Assembly (NCBI GenBank): GCA_015680685.1 | Contig: MNCI01030843.1 | Coordinates: forward strand, 684-64,683 | From: Gnetum montanum | Lineage: Eukaryota; Streptophyta; Gnetopsida; Gnetales; Gnetaceae | DNA: 64,000 nt | Reading direction: 5' to 3' | Shown here: one piece after another, positions 1 to 10,544 of the stretch | How positions within the stretch are numbered: position 1 is the stretch's first letter | How the letters are laid out: each line of letters starts with the position of its first letter | Notes under the pieces: generated by a model | Databases searched by the model: none | Seen by the model: the letters and a program-made list of their open reading frames with translations, nothing else | What the model was told of the DNA's origin: nothing | Position numbers and translations under genes: made by a program

Positions 1-1059
1 GAGGCAAAGATCAATAAGATGTTGGAATGGATGAATCAAAAGTGTGGAGAATATATCAACACCATTGGAGATAGAGTTTTGACAACCCACGAAGTAGGAC
101 AAAATAGTAGACATTTGGGAAAAAATACTAAAGGGAATAAGTGCTCAACTTCCAATCATACATATGAATGCAACATATGCCTATAGGATCACCCCAAAGG
201 CCAATGCCCAATATTGTTACATCTACAAGAGCATTTGGGAGATACATTACATCTAGAGTTTGTACAGAGATACTGTGTTCGATCACAGTGGCAACAATCC
301 CAGTCATGGGGGAATCCACCCTTAGACTGGAGGCACCCTTTACATTTTTCGAACTTGAATGCTCATCATGTTCAACATCCTGTTTCTCCAACTAGGCCAC
401 CATACTTTATCTCACCATAGTACTATTCTCCACAATACTATCAGCCCATGCCTCCAAAACAACGACCACCTTGTGCACCTTACATTCCTCCTAACTTTCC
501 ACATTCTCATCCTTTCCCTCCTTCCACAATGCCACCAACTATTCCTAAGGTGTTTGTACCACCACAACCCATGAACAACACTTTTGCTACTACTACTAAC
601 CGCAGTGAAGAGCCTCTTCAACATCAAAAACGTCCTCTCTTTTAACACGGCCGTAGGAAGGGACAACATAACTCTGAGGCCACTACATCTTCTGACCCAG
701 CATAAGTCCCACACTTTGGTGATCCCTTACCTTCGAACCCAGTGCCTCATGTAACTCCATTAGGGCCACCAACTAACACTCCAACAACCATACGGCCCAA
801 TGAACACAACCATGGGAGGCATCATCTTAATCCTTGCATACCATCTAACGTTCAGAAACATCATAGTGGGTCAACTCGTTATTTAGAAACTACATCATAT
901 GAAGTGCCCCATTATGCTTATTATGAAGTGTGTGAAATCCAAGGGGATAAGTATGAACCAATTTCAATATTTCCAATATGCAAGGATCCTCATTTCCCAT
1001 TTATTAATCCTTGCCATACTCAACCGTTTAGTTATGGGGGATATCTCCCATTTCAATAA
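1..1059 (+). pseudogene. gag C-terminal half (nucleocapsid and proline-rich tail), degenerate
   Basis: Frame 1 reads from the first base to a stop at 1057-1059, interrupted by stops near 184, 418, 643 and 703 but with no frameshift. The start encodes a basic segment and then a zinc-knuckle-like motif, C-x2-C-x3-H-P-K-G-x-C-P, around bases 166-210 (one stop falls inside it). The same motif, C-E-V-C-Y-Y-K-H-P-K-G-C-C-P, lies in the gag of the complete element near 46210, which identifies this as nucleocapsid. After it the product is Pro/His/Tyr-rich with no recognisable domain. In retroelements this part of Gag packages the RNA. It is broken by nonsense codons and truncated by the window edge. 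Confidence 0.65.
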
Positions 1060-2924
1060 CAAGCAGGATTAATAAATATTTTTCATTTTCTTTGATTTTA
1101 AAACTTTTTGTTTTCCATTTTTTCATTTTTAAACTTTTTGTTTTATATTTTTATCTTTTTGTGTGTCTATGTGTTTGTCTTTTTCTATTTTTGTAAGTAA
1201 TCTCATCTACAAATAAAACACTCATGTGGATCATTGGTTGAGATGTGTTCTATGTTATTAAGTCATGAGTGATCAATTATTTGAAATAGTGAGCCCACTA
1301 CATCCACTCATCCATTCTACAAATAAGAGGTTCTATTCGAGGGTACAGTGATATTCTTGAAATTTCTAAACTTAAAATTAATTTTTTGTTCACTATACCT
1401 AGAATGAAGAAGGATGGACCAATAGGGAATGATTAGGGTGTGACATCAAGGAAACTTGTGGATTCTCTCTGGTGACATTCGTGGGAGTTATTATGCAATA
1501 TGGTTATATTAAGATCCTTGTAGATCTAATGAAAATGGGAGTAAGAGTAATCAAAAGGGCACTTGAAAATCAAACGTTGTTCTAGGAGGTCCCACTGGAA
1601 AGACATGCACCCATGCCGGAAGGTTGGCGATTTCTCTGGATTCAGTAAAGTGAAAAAAAAAGAAGAGAAAAAGAAAAATGAAGTGCCATAAAACAAAAAT
1701 CACTCCTCCCTTGTACTAAACGCCAAGTGATCGTACGCCTTGTTGTTATGGTACTCTCATAGTTGTTCACCATTGGATAAAACGATGCGATGCCACTGAT
1801 TGAGGGATGGACTTGGTCCTGATCTTGGAATGATGGGTCAATGACATATTAATCATGCTTTTCACATAGGATTCATTGTGCCCTGGGTCAGTTACCTCAT
1901 GTCCCAATCTCTACGATCCTTTTCTATACTTCGCCTCATCTCACTGTTCATGTACTTGTAGCTCGTGACCCATGTAACATAAAATTTTCATCTCATTCTA
2001 GTGATATTTACATGTGTGTGTTTTGTGGAGTTAGTGCATATTACAATTAACCCTTCTAGTGCCCATGGACACTTTAAATGTGATTACACAAGGGCATAAT
2101 AGGTTGAAACCTACTTTGGGGAGGACCCACTTGTGTAATTTTGTTGTAATATTCATTAATTCTCTAGCTAGAACACACAATTTCTTACCCTTACCTTAAT
2201 TTTTCATAATTTTCTTTTCCTTATTACCATGACAGAGTCTTTTTCTCTACCATTCGAGGTCCTTATTGATAAATAACACACCATCATAATTTTCATGCCT
2301 TCAGAACTAGTTGAATTACCCTAGATCCCTTTAGTCCATATGTCCTTAGTTTACATCGATTAATTTCAAAAGAAATATTAAAAATTCGGTACATTCTCTA
2401 AGTGCCCTAACTTTGATGAAAATATATATACGTGACCTCCCTGTAACACTTACCATCATTCTCCATTATTCACGCAGGGGAGTTTTTCAAATTTCTCTCT
2501 ACGACTTGTGATTGCCCGTCCCTTGCTTTCATATCCTCAACTCGCTTGTTGGTACTCCAATTTTCATTCCGTTTGAACCTACTTGAACCCGAAGTGTTCA
2601 ACTTAGGCGTGGGGGAGGGGCACATGCCGAATAGCACATAAAGTTTTTGAATTTCATCATTTACTAAAGGAAATTTTTAAGGGTAATTAGTTCTAAAATT
2701 AAGAGTAGAATGTGTTAAAAAAAATTTCATCCCCTTAGCTATACTAGAAAATTAAATTTGGAAACCACCTAAGAAAAGAGGACTCAACATTATAATATTT
2801 CAGGGACATGTTCTTTCAATAATTAACATCACACGGAAATAAAGTAAATCTATTAAGGCATGCAGTAAGGTATAACCTAACTTTGGTAACAACCTTACTA
2901 ACAATTAGTCCCGTGTGATTGCAG
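1060..2924 (+). other. noncoding interior of family C copy 1
   Basis: There is no coding frame of note. A T-rich stretch (about 1070-1190) corresponds to the T-rich minisatellite of the complete element at 47740-47990. The rest is AT-rich interior shared in patches with 48000-49400, including the TTTGGGGAGGACCCACT phrase. Just before the downstream ORF, TGATTGCAG precedes ATGGCC at 2925 and looks like a splice acceptor. Confidence 0.5.
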
Positions 2925-3521
2925 ATGGCCCCAAAACGTGGACAATAAGAAGGTCTTGCTCAAGGTGCGATCGAATGATCTCGGAGAGGTGGAAGACATG
3001 ATCCTACCAGACAACATGCAGAATAGAAGGAACAATCATTCAGCGTACATCAAGAAGATCCTCCTACCATACTGTCTAGGTAGGCAGAAGCAAGAGATAC
3101 CCTCTCTGAAAGTGGTGCCTGGTATTTAGGGGAAATGTACCAATTTTGGCACAATGAAGAAGAAGGCACGATGGTTAACATTTGTGGTGTGACTATTGAT
3201 TTCTCTATTCAAGCCATTTCGTAAGTATTAAACCTTCTGAATACAGGGCCAAACGTTGCTTAGATCCAGTTGGACACTTTCAAAATCGAGAAACTTAATA
3301 AACTGATGACAAAGAATAAAAGGGTGGCGAAAGAGAAAGAGAAGGCTGACTGGGCTACCTCTATGGCACAAGTGAAAACTTACATGCACACCAAGGCACT
3401 CAAGGCCTTACAAGAGGAGAAACTCTAGGCCATACTTCGACACCATCAAATCCCAAGACCTGGAGCACAAGAAAAGGGAAAGACACCTATGGAGGAGCCA
3501 CCGCCACCAGGAACTACATGA
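2925..3521 (+). pseudogene. degenerate extra ORF between gag and 3' LTR (family C)
   Basis: An ATG at 2925 follows an acceptor-like TGATTGCAG. The first frame runs only seven codons; a +1 frame from 2938 then encodes about 63 residues rich in Lys, Asn and Asp (begins MDNKKVLLKV), and further frames continue to about 3521 with a Lys/Glu/Ala-rich, probably helical stretch (around 3290-3430) and a Pro-rich end. I do not recognise it. Its position between gag and the 3' LTR is where Athila-type and some Tat elements carry an extra or env-like ORF, but no signal peptide or membrane segment is visible. It carries frameshifts and stops. The complete element has no equally clear counterpart at 49390-49600. 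Confidence 0.35.
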
Positions 3522-3708
3522 GTTCCACCATTTTGTAATATTAATATTTTCTTTTGTGTTGTTTCTCACTCCAAACTATGGCATGAATCCATTTTAGTCA
3601 ATCAATAATCCCATACCTATCCACTGTGTAATCAATGGCGCTTGTTCTCACTTTAACTCGAGGACAAGTTTTCATTTAGTCATCGGGGTATGATGAGTCA
3701 TGAATTTG

Positions 3709-3885
3709 CTAGCTGCGATATCATAGCCATGATATCGTAGCTGTGATATCATAGCCCTATTATATCAGTCACTGTGATATCACAACCCTATTGTATCAGT
3801 AGCCACGATATTGCATCCCCTGTGATATCGCATACGCGATATCGCGTCTTCCCCTGCGATATCACGTACGCGATATCACAGTGTG
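3709..3885 (+). repeat. GATATC palindrome array in LTR U3
   Basis: About a dozen degenerate copies of a palindromic core (GCGATATCGC, TGATATCA, CGATATCG) are spaced 15-25 bp apart and end about 10-15 bp before the TATA box. The same array sits at the same place in the other two family C LTRs. Position upstream of a promoter suggests repeated binding sites for a dimeric factor; that is inference. Confidence 0.8.
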
Positions 3886-3895
3886 CCGCCATATC

Positions 3896-3903
3896 TATAA
3901 ATA
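3896..3903 (+). promoter_or_regulatory. TATA box of family C LTR
   Basis: TATAAATA followed by AGAGG, directly after the palindrome array. The TCTATAAATAAGAGG context is identical in all three family C LTRs. Confidence 0.75.
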
Positions 3904-4689
3904 AGAGGCAGCTCTCGCTTGTCTCACATCCCAGTTAGAAGTAGTGAAGCTTTGGTAGTTTGATCCCTCTAGAGTTAGATTTTTTTCTTGTGTCTGCCCG
4001 TAGTGTGGTGAATGTAATTGTACGGTGTCTTTATTCGAGTGTGTCGTACTTGAACACCCACATGACCAGCAATAAAGATCGAGATTACTTCATCATTGCA
4101 ACATTCACTTTGTTATTTATTTATCTGTTATTTATTTAATGTTATTTACTATTTTCTCTCTCACCCTTAAACTCCTAGAATGCAGAACGAGTACGACTTG
4201 ATTACGAGCATTTAACTATGACTACTTGGTAGCCCAGTGGTGTAGCTAGGATCTACGCTTGGTAACCTAGTGGCATATTTGGGATTTGTTCTTGGTAATC
4301 CCAGTGGCGTACCTAGGATTTATGCTTGGTAGTCCCAGTGGTAGTCATGCATGAGGTCCAAGATGTGTACGGTTGATCAAGGAATCGGTTGCTCGTCACA
4401 CTTACGCTAGATTAGATTTTCTTACCCTTTTCCTCCTAGTTTAGCTTAGTTAATATTATTTTCCATTGCCTTCAAGAGTAGCGTTAGAATTAGGAACACA
4501 TCATACACCTCATCCTAGACTAAACCATACATGACAAATATAATACTAGTCCAGGTGGGAAGACAACGAACTATGGCCTAAGGATAATTGTCTAGGTATC
4601 ACAACTAGTCCATCTGCAGAGTTCGACCAGATCACATGTACAAAACTCATTTCGTATGGTTGAGTGTAGGGGTACCTCACTACTCATCA

Positions 4690-5084
4690 ACTGTAATTAG
4701 CCACAATGTCGTGGCTAAGTTAGCGATTCCGAGGACATTAAGGTTATTGTTACATCACAAAACGACAATGGAGTTTCGACGTGAAGAGTCAGCAATAACT
4801 GAGACAAAAAGGTCCTTAGGGTTTAGAAATATCAATCAGCATGGGCTAACTATTCCTAGTTTCTAGTAGCAATCAATATCTTTGTTGTTGTTACCTACAT
4901 CACTACTTGGTGCCGAATGAAGAGGATGGTGTTTTCAAGTTTGTTGCTATCAACAATGAATTTGGTAGGGTTTATGTTGTTTTGGCTCACTATAGAAACT
5001 ATGCTTGCTTTATCTGGGATATCTGCTTTTACCTCTTTGCCTTGGCCATGCTTTAGGTTTTCCTAGTTATAGGAAGAATCATTT
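4690..5084. other. spacer between family C LTR and family B LTR, with a coding-like fragment
   Basis: This is about 400 bp not assigned to either element. From about 4907 to 5056 the plus strand has an open frame with a protein-like composition (contains NEEDGVFKFVAINNEFG, then aromatic residues) ending in a stop. I do not recognise it; it may be a captured fragment or a piece of another element. Confidence 0.3.
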
Positions 5085-5751
5085 TGTAAACATTGGTGGT
5101 TGGAACAATGAGGGATTTGCAAGTGCACAGTCCTAACCACAAGTCTACATGAGGGCCTACTAGATGTAGAGATGAGGTGCCTAGGATGGTCTTATCGATC
5201 AAATGGGGACTTACCAAAAGTGATGCCAAATAATGCTAAGTGTTAGTGTAATGTTCACAATGTCAACGGTGTTAATGGGTGTCAATGTAGTCAAAGGTTT
5301 TTTTTGTCGAAAAAAAGGTACCAATGTGCAAGGATGCATAAAAATAGCAAAAATTGCAAGTAAAATGCCAAAAATGCAAGTAAAAATGATGAAAATGGAT
5401 AGAAAGTGAGCGAGAGAGAACAGAACACCACCCTAACTAGGGTTAAGCATAGTTAACTTCAGAAGGGATGAGAAGGTACGTGGTGTACAACAAGCACAAT
5501 GGATAGCATAGTCATAGTCTCAAGGATGTCTGGCTGTAAAGACTAGCATTTTGCTATAGTATCTGTACCTAACAAGTTGGCTGCTATGGTGTGCAGTGGG
5601 CTGCGGTGTCTTGCAGTGAGCTACAGTGGTGTGCAACCTTGCCAAATGCTAACCTGAAATTTGCCAATGCCTCAAGTTGCCAAAATGCCAAATGTGCTTC
5701 AAATTATGCCAACGTTCAAATTTTCCAACCTCTAAAATATCAAGGGTTGGG

Positions 5752-5759
5752 GTATTTAT
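5752..5759 (-). promoter_or_regulatory. TATA box of LTR L1
   Basis: Minus strand reads CTATAAATACCCCAACCC, the same context as in L2 (CTATAAATACCCCAATG) and L4 (CTATAAATACCC). Confidence 0.7.
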
Positions 5760-7784
5760 AGTCTTAGGGTTAGCATGACATGCGGATTGGCTACCATATG
5801 TTAGTGGGATGGTTGGGACTATGTTGCATCTAACTACACTCTCTACAGAGGCTAGTGGTGTTGTGTGCTTTGCTCTGCTTTGATAGACTCTATGAGAGTA
5901 TGAGACTGTGTCTACACTACCAATTGTATGTTCATGTGCCTAAAATACCACAATGTACATGAAAAAATGCAACTTTGGAGGCTATGCTCTGGGACTACAT
6001 TATCCATTGTCTCGAGCGGGGTCAAGCATAGTTACAATTTGGGGCCAAAAGGGGGTACAACAAAGATGGATTTTTGTTAACTACACTTGTTGGAGGTGTG
6101 TTAGAGCTAAGTTGAATGTCGATGATATGTTGTAAAGGCCTTTGAAGGTTGTTTTGACTAAATATGCTCTAGACTGGTGGAGAGCATAGTTCAACACTTA
6201 AAAAAATTTTGCAAAATGTGACCATGTATTGACTACACTTTTCACAGGAGGCTAACTATGCTCCCAACTAAGGTTAAGCATAGTTTCATCACTTAGGAAA
6301 ACTTGCAAACACTAGTAGAAATTGGCTTTTAGTTGACTACGCTTGACTATACTCCATGGCAGTGGAGAGCGTAGTCTCAACACTTAGAAAAATTCAGCAA
6401 AAAATTATTCTTCATGCTGACTATGCTTGAATATGCTCTAAGCTAGTGAAGAGCATAGTCTCAACACTTAGAAAAATTTGCAAATTCTTACTTTACGATG
6501 ACACTTTGGAAAAATTGCAAAAAATCAAATTTTGGAGCTGACTATGCTTTCCACTAAGCTATCTATGCTCTGGAGTAGTGAAGAGCATAGTCAAAGCACT
6601 TAGAAAAAATTTGCCTCGTGTTGATACTTAGACAAATTTGCAATCAAGAAGCTATAGCCCAAATTTGGTGGTGTTTTATTGGCTCCTCTTTGTTGACATC
6701 TGGAGGAGTGGCCCAAGAGACATTAACAAAGAACTAAAAAACACCATAGCAGGCTTGGCACCAACATCATTGTTCAATACCTAATCAGATGTCACTGCAC
6801 CATGCTTAAGAGTGTTGTGGATGGTAGTATGCTAGGAGTGAGAGATGTAGGTAATATGCTAAGGATAAAAGGGAAAGTAAGATGCAAATAGGATGTTAGG
6901 ATGTAGAGACGTGATAGCTAGCAGTGACCATGGCACCAAAGTGGCTTGCCCCTGAAAATGTTGACCTCTCATTGGACTGCTCATGAGAGAGTTAGTGTGA
7001 ATTCAGGGCTAGACCAATTGCAAAATTGTAGTTTTGTTGATTTACTTGGGGATGTGCTTTTTTCCCTTTGCTCTTTCTTTTTGTCTTTTTTCTTATCTAC
7101 TTTTTTCTTTTTTTTACTTGCTTTTTTTTCTTTTGCCTTTTTGCTATGGGTTCTACATATTACTAAATGCTAGCTATGGTGCGCTTTTCATCAACTGGAC
7201 TACATGCCACTAGATGGACTTTGCTTTGATGCTTGTAACACTACATCATGTTTCTAGGATAGGTGTTTCCTCCTTGGGAAGACTTGTGTTACATCTAGTT
7301 AGGCTTTGACTAGCCAATAAAGGCTCCCCATAGGACAACTTATATTATGTCCACTTTAGGTTCTACGGTTTGACTTGCAAAGGGTGCCATGTGGTCGCAG
7401 TATGTATGTGTCAGAGGGGTTTACAAGCTCGACTATGAGGGGGAATGAAAGGGTATGGAGACATAGGTATGGATGTAGGTATCCTATAATAAGGTAGTAG
7501 GGATCTGCACTCTTGAGGGACTCAACTAGTATAATCGTGCACTCAGAGCAATGTGGTAACTTGCTGCTATAATGAGATGCATCTTTGCATGACCACCTCA
7601 AGGCTTCATCTTGCAAACAAAACTCCGAGAAGACAAGAAAAAACACCAAAAAATGAAATGCAAATAAAATGCCATGGGTGATGATGTTGTGAATGCTCTA
7701 AAAGCTACGCTAGTTGCAGGTGTTCAAAAAGCCAGTCAAATGCCAAGGGGCAATGATGCTACAAATGATCCAAAGGAAAAACTG

Positions 7785-8005
7785 TTGGCAAGAGCTCACA
7801 AAAATTAGCAAAATGGTGGGGGGAAATAATGCTACAAGTACTCTAAAGGTTTAAGCAATGGCAAGAGCACACAAAAATTAGCAAAATGGTGGGGGTTCCA
7901 TAATGCTACAAGTGCTCCAAAGGCCAAAGTGACAGTAAGAGCTCACAAAATTAGCAAAATGGTGGGGGGCCATAATGCTACAAGTGCTCCAAAAGCTACA
8001 TTGGT
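7785..8005 (-). repeat. minisatellite in LTR L1, period about 73 bp
   Basis: About three copies of a unit containing AGCTCACAAAAATTAGC and ATAATGCTACAAGTGCTCC start near 7792, 7867 and 7938. Degenerate relatives occur in L2 at 12480-12860 and L4 at about 24300-24520. Confidence 0.75.
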
Positions 8006-8065
8006 TACAAGTACTCTATTTTGAGACTACAAGAATCTCATCCACATGGTATATAAAAGTGGGTT

Positions 8066-8090
8066 GGGGGGGGGGGGGGGGGGGGGGGGG
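8066..8090. repeat. poly(G) run of 25
   Basis: An uninterrupted G25 is followed by TAGGGTTTTG, at the edge of LTR L1. Its true length is hard to sequence, so the count may be wrong. Confidence 0.9.
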
Positions 8091-8094
8091 TAGG

Positions 8095-9240
8095 GTTTTG
8101 ATTGCAAACCTAGTTTAAGGTCCTAGTAAACCATGGTGCACTAGTTTATACTCTAGTGGACTATTGCATGTTAGTTTAGTGTCATAGTGAATGAATGTTG
8201 TTGTGCCAGTTTAACATCATGACCCAAGGATGGATGTTGTTGTGCTAGTTTAATGTCATGACCCAAGGATGAGTGCCATGCTAGTTTATCATCATAGAAA
8301 ACAAATGTTGTTGTGCCAATTTAATGTCATGACCCACCGATGAATGCTATTGTGCTAGTTTAACATCATGACCTAAGAACAAGTATTATGCTAATTTAGT
8401 GTCATAGTAGATAAATTCTATTATGCTAGTTTAACATCATGACCCAAGGACAAGTGTCATGCTATTTTAGCATCATAGCGAATGAATGTTTTTATGCTAG
8501 TTTAATGTCATGACCCAAGGATAAATGTTGTTATGTCAGTTTAACATCATGGCCAAAGGACCAGCTATGCTAGTCTAATGTTGTAGTGAACAAGCTATTG
8601 TGTATGTGCTAGTTTAATGTCATGGTGAACACATGCTATGCAAGATTAACATCATAGTGGATGAATTCTTACCTTGTTTTGTTGATGTGCAATGTTGCAT
8701 GCTAGGTGTAATATGGCTTCCTGCAAAAAATGGGCCAAAAAAACATTAAGTAGCACCTATTTTAATGAGGAAAATATGCACAAATGGAGAGAAAGCAATG
8801 CAATGAAATTTGCCTAAGTATGCATGTGAGCTATTAAGGAAGGCAAGCATGTTTGTGTTATTTTTAGGTCTCAATAGGCTGTGTGTACTAGTTTTAGGTC
8901 CTAGCAGACTGTGTGTTGCTAGTTTAAGGCCATAACGAGTCAAGGCTACTAGTTTAGGACCATTTTGGACCACAACGTTGGGATTAATAGTGATAGTTTA
9001 TGGCCATTCTAGGCCCCAACGGTAGTTTAAGGTCATTCTAGGCCACACGTTGGTAGGATTAAGGGGGATAGTGCAAGGCCATTTCGAGCCATCATAAGGG
9101 AATTTTAAAATGGTAGTTCTAGGCCATTTAGGACCACAGGTTACCAATTTAAGGCCATGGTGGGCCATGTATACTACTAGTTTAAGGTCATTTTGGGCCA
9201 TGTGTTGCTAGTTTAAGGCCATGGTTGACCGTGTAATGCT
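8095..9240 (-). repeat. merged hairpin arrays of copy B2
   Basis: Two arrays are separated by about 150 bp. On the minus strand array 1 (9235-8860) has units with GGCC-ATGGTG-GGCC or GGTC...GGCC stems; array 2 (8660-8100) has CATC...GATG stems, each followed by TTAAACTAGCA-like tails. In B3 the pol gene lies between the equivalent arrays; in B2 the intervening sequence is only a splice-acceptor-like TTTTTTGCAG (about 8731) joined to the sequence that follows the integrase stop in B3. A GTAAG donor-like site is conserved at 8668-8672. Confidence 0.75.
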
Positions 9241-9706
9241 ATTTCTTTTTTTTTTTTGTGATTTGGCTTTTATGATTTCTATGAATTTTGATGTTTTTTA
9301 TGCATAAGCTAATAACTACTAAAGTGTAAACTAAATGAGCAAATGTGTAAACTATGCAAGATGCATAAACAAAGAAATTAAATGCATAAACAAAGCAGAA
9401 CAATGCATAATCTAACAATCAAGTTAAATATAAATGCATAAAAAATGTAGTGTAAGCAAAAGAAGGGGAAATGCATGGTTTGTAGAAGCAAAGGGTAGGT
9501 AGGCACCTAGTGCATTTTAGGCTAAGGGAAATACCTTACTTGTGTAGTTGCTTCCTAATATGATGTAGATTAGGAGGTGCATAGGGCCTAGACTATACTA
9601 TGCAATAGTCCCCTTGACCTTCACATACAATGTTAAAGAGCAACTCAACCCACAGAGTGTTCTCTAGGAGGTCATTGGCTTCTTCTATCCTTTCAAGTGG
9701 GTTTGC

Positions 9707-9866
9707 CTAATGCATTTTGTCCTTCTCCTTTATGGTGGACACATCATTAGGGAACTCCACCTCTAACCCTTGCTTCATGTCTATGTTCTTAATGGCCAGA
9801 GGGGCTATGTTTTTACTATGGATAATAACCTCACCACCTTCATATGAAAGGTGGATTTCTTGGTGT
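9707..9866 (-). pseudogene. retroviral-type protease C-terminal fragment (copy B2)
   Basis: The minus frame encodes HQEIHLSYEGGEVIIHS and about 35 further residues, matching the stretch just after the GFNLILGRPWLAQ motif in B1 (23350-23500) and B4 (31030-31180). The catalytic half is absent: the fragment is joined directly to the end of LTR L2 at about 9866, where CACC is shared by both partners. A 116-codon frame (9707-10057) runs across the junction, but its first half is LTR sequence, so it is not a genuine protein-coding gene. Confidence 0.65.
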
Positions 9867-10536
9867 AGTGACCAAAAACATCTGTGGCTGGAATAGTATA
9901 CCAAGAGGTTCATAGATGCATAGCTTGATCCCATGTCCATGTGAGGGCCTACTGGAAATGGAGACAAGGTGCCTATAAAAATCTTGTCATTCAAACTAGG
10001 ACTTATGTAGTGTGATGTTAGAATGAATACTAGGTATTTGCATGGTGTTTGTAGCATCCACGATGTTAATGAGTGCGAGCGTAGTTAAAGTTTCCAATGC
10101 AAAATGATAATGAAAATGTGCAAGTATGTGTAGAAAATAGAAAAACTCCAAGTAAAATGCTCAAATGTGAGAGAAAATGCTAAAAATGCACAAGTGAGTA
10201 AGAGAGAAAGTGGAATCACCCTAAATGGGGGGAACATAAGTAACTGCAAGATAGGTGCGAAGGTACACAATGTACAAACAGGCATAAGAGGTAGTGTAGT
10301 CATAGTCTTAAGGTGTCTAGGCTATAAAGATTATTGTTTGCTATGAAGTCCATGCCTACCAGGTTGGCCGCCGCAAATTCTCGTGGGCTACAATGTGCTA
10401 CCATGTCCTGGGTGAAGTGCAATGGTGCCAAGTGCTAGTTTGGTGTTTGTCAAAATGGTAAGTGTGCTCAAATGCTAAGATTTCCAAGAATGCCAACATT
10501 TAAATTTTCCCACCCCAAGAACATAGAGCATTGGGG

Positions 10537-10544
10537 TATTTATA
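10537..10544 (-). promoter_or_regulatory. TATA box of LTR L2
   Basis: Minus strand AACCCTATAAATACCCCAATG, matching the other family B LTRs. Confidence 0.7.

Larger units (their letters stand above)
1..4689 (+). mobile_element. 3' part of pol-less LTR retrotransposon, family C copy 1
   Basis: The window opens inside an LTR element whose 3' LTR ends at 4689. It matches the complete family C element at 43449-50745 in layout: a gag C-terminal half with a CHPKG-type zinc knuckle, a T-rich stretch, a long noncoding part containing the shared phrase TTTGGGGAGGACCCACT (about 2113 here, about 48976 there), a short G-rich polypurine tract, and an LTR starting TGATGAG and ending CTCATCA. No protease, reverse transcriptase or integrase is visible between gag and the LTR, so the copy depends on other elements. 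The 5' half and 5' LTR lie outside the window, so no target-site duplication can be tested. Confidence 0.8.
3691..4689 (+). repeat. LTR of family C copy 1 (3' LTR)
   Basis: This 999 bp LTR starts TGATGAGTCATG and ends ACTCATCA. It is preceded by a short purine tract (CGGGGTA) matching the complete element, where ATGGGGGTA precedes the 3' LTR. It holds a GATATC palindrome array, a TATAAATA box at 3896, an AATAAA at 4071-4076, and conserved blocks such as GAGTACGACTTGATTACGAGCA that recur in both LTRs of the element at 43449-50745. Internal local repeats (GGTAxxCCAGTGGxxTA, about 4230-4345) are expanded here relative to the other two LTRs. Confidence 0.85.
5085..8045 (-). repeat. family B LTR L1
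   Basis: This LTR of about 3 kb matches L2, L3 and L4 by its terminal block (5085-5300, reverse strand: GATAAGACCATC, then CACCTCATCTC and the final CCAACCACCA), a TATA box at 5752-5759, U3 repeats around 5980-6610, and a block at 7540-7650 containing AAAGATGCATCTCAT. The U3 repeats pair GACTATGCTC with GAGCATAGTC and share ACACTTAGAAAAATTTGC. Outer edges are approximate because no flanking duplication is recognisable. Confidence 0.7.

Noticed and set aside
8041-8060. TATATAAAAG as a promoter on the plus strand
   Set aside because: It is opposite to the orientation of the surrounding LTR and is not conserved in the other family B LTRs.
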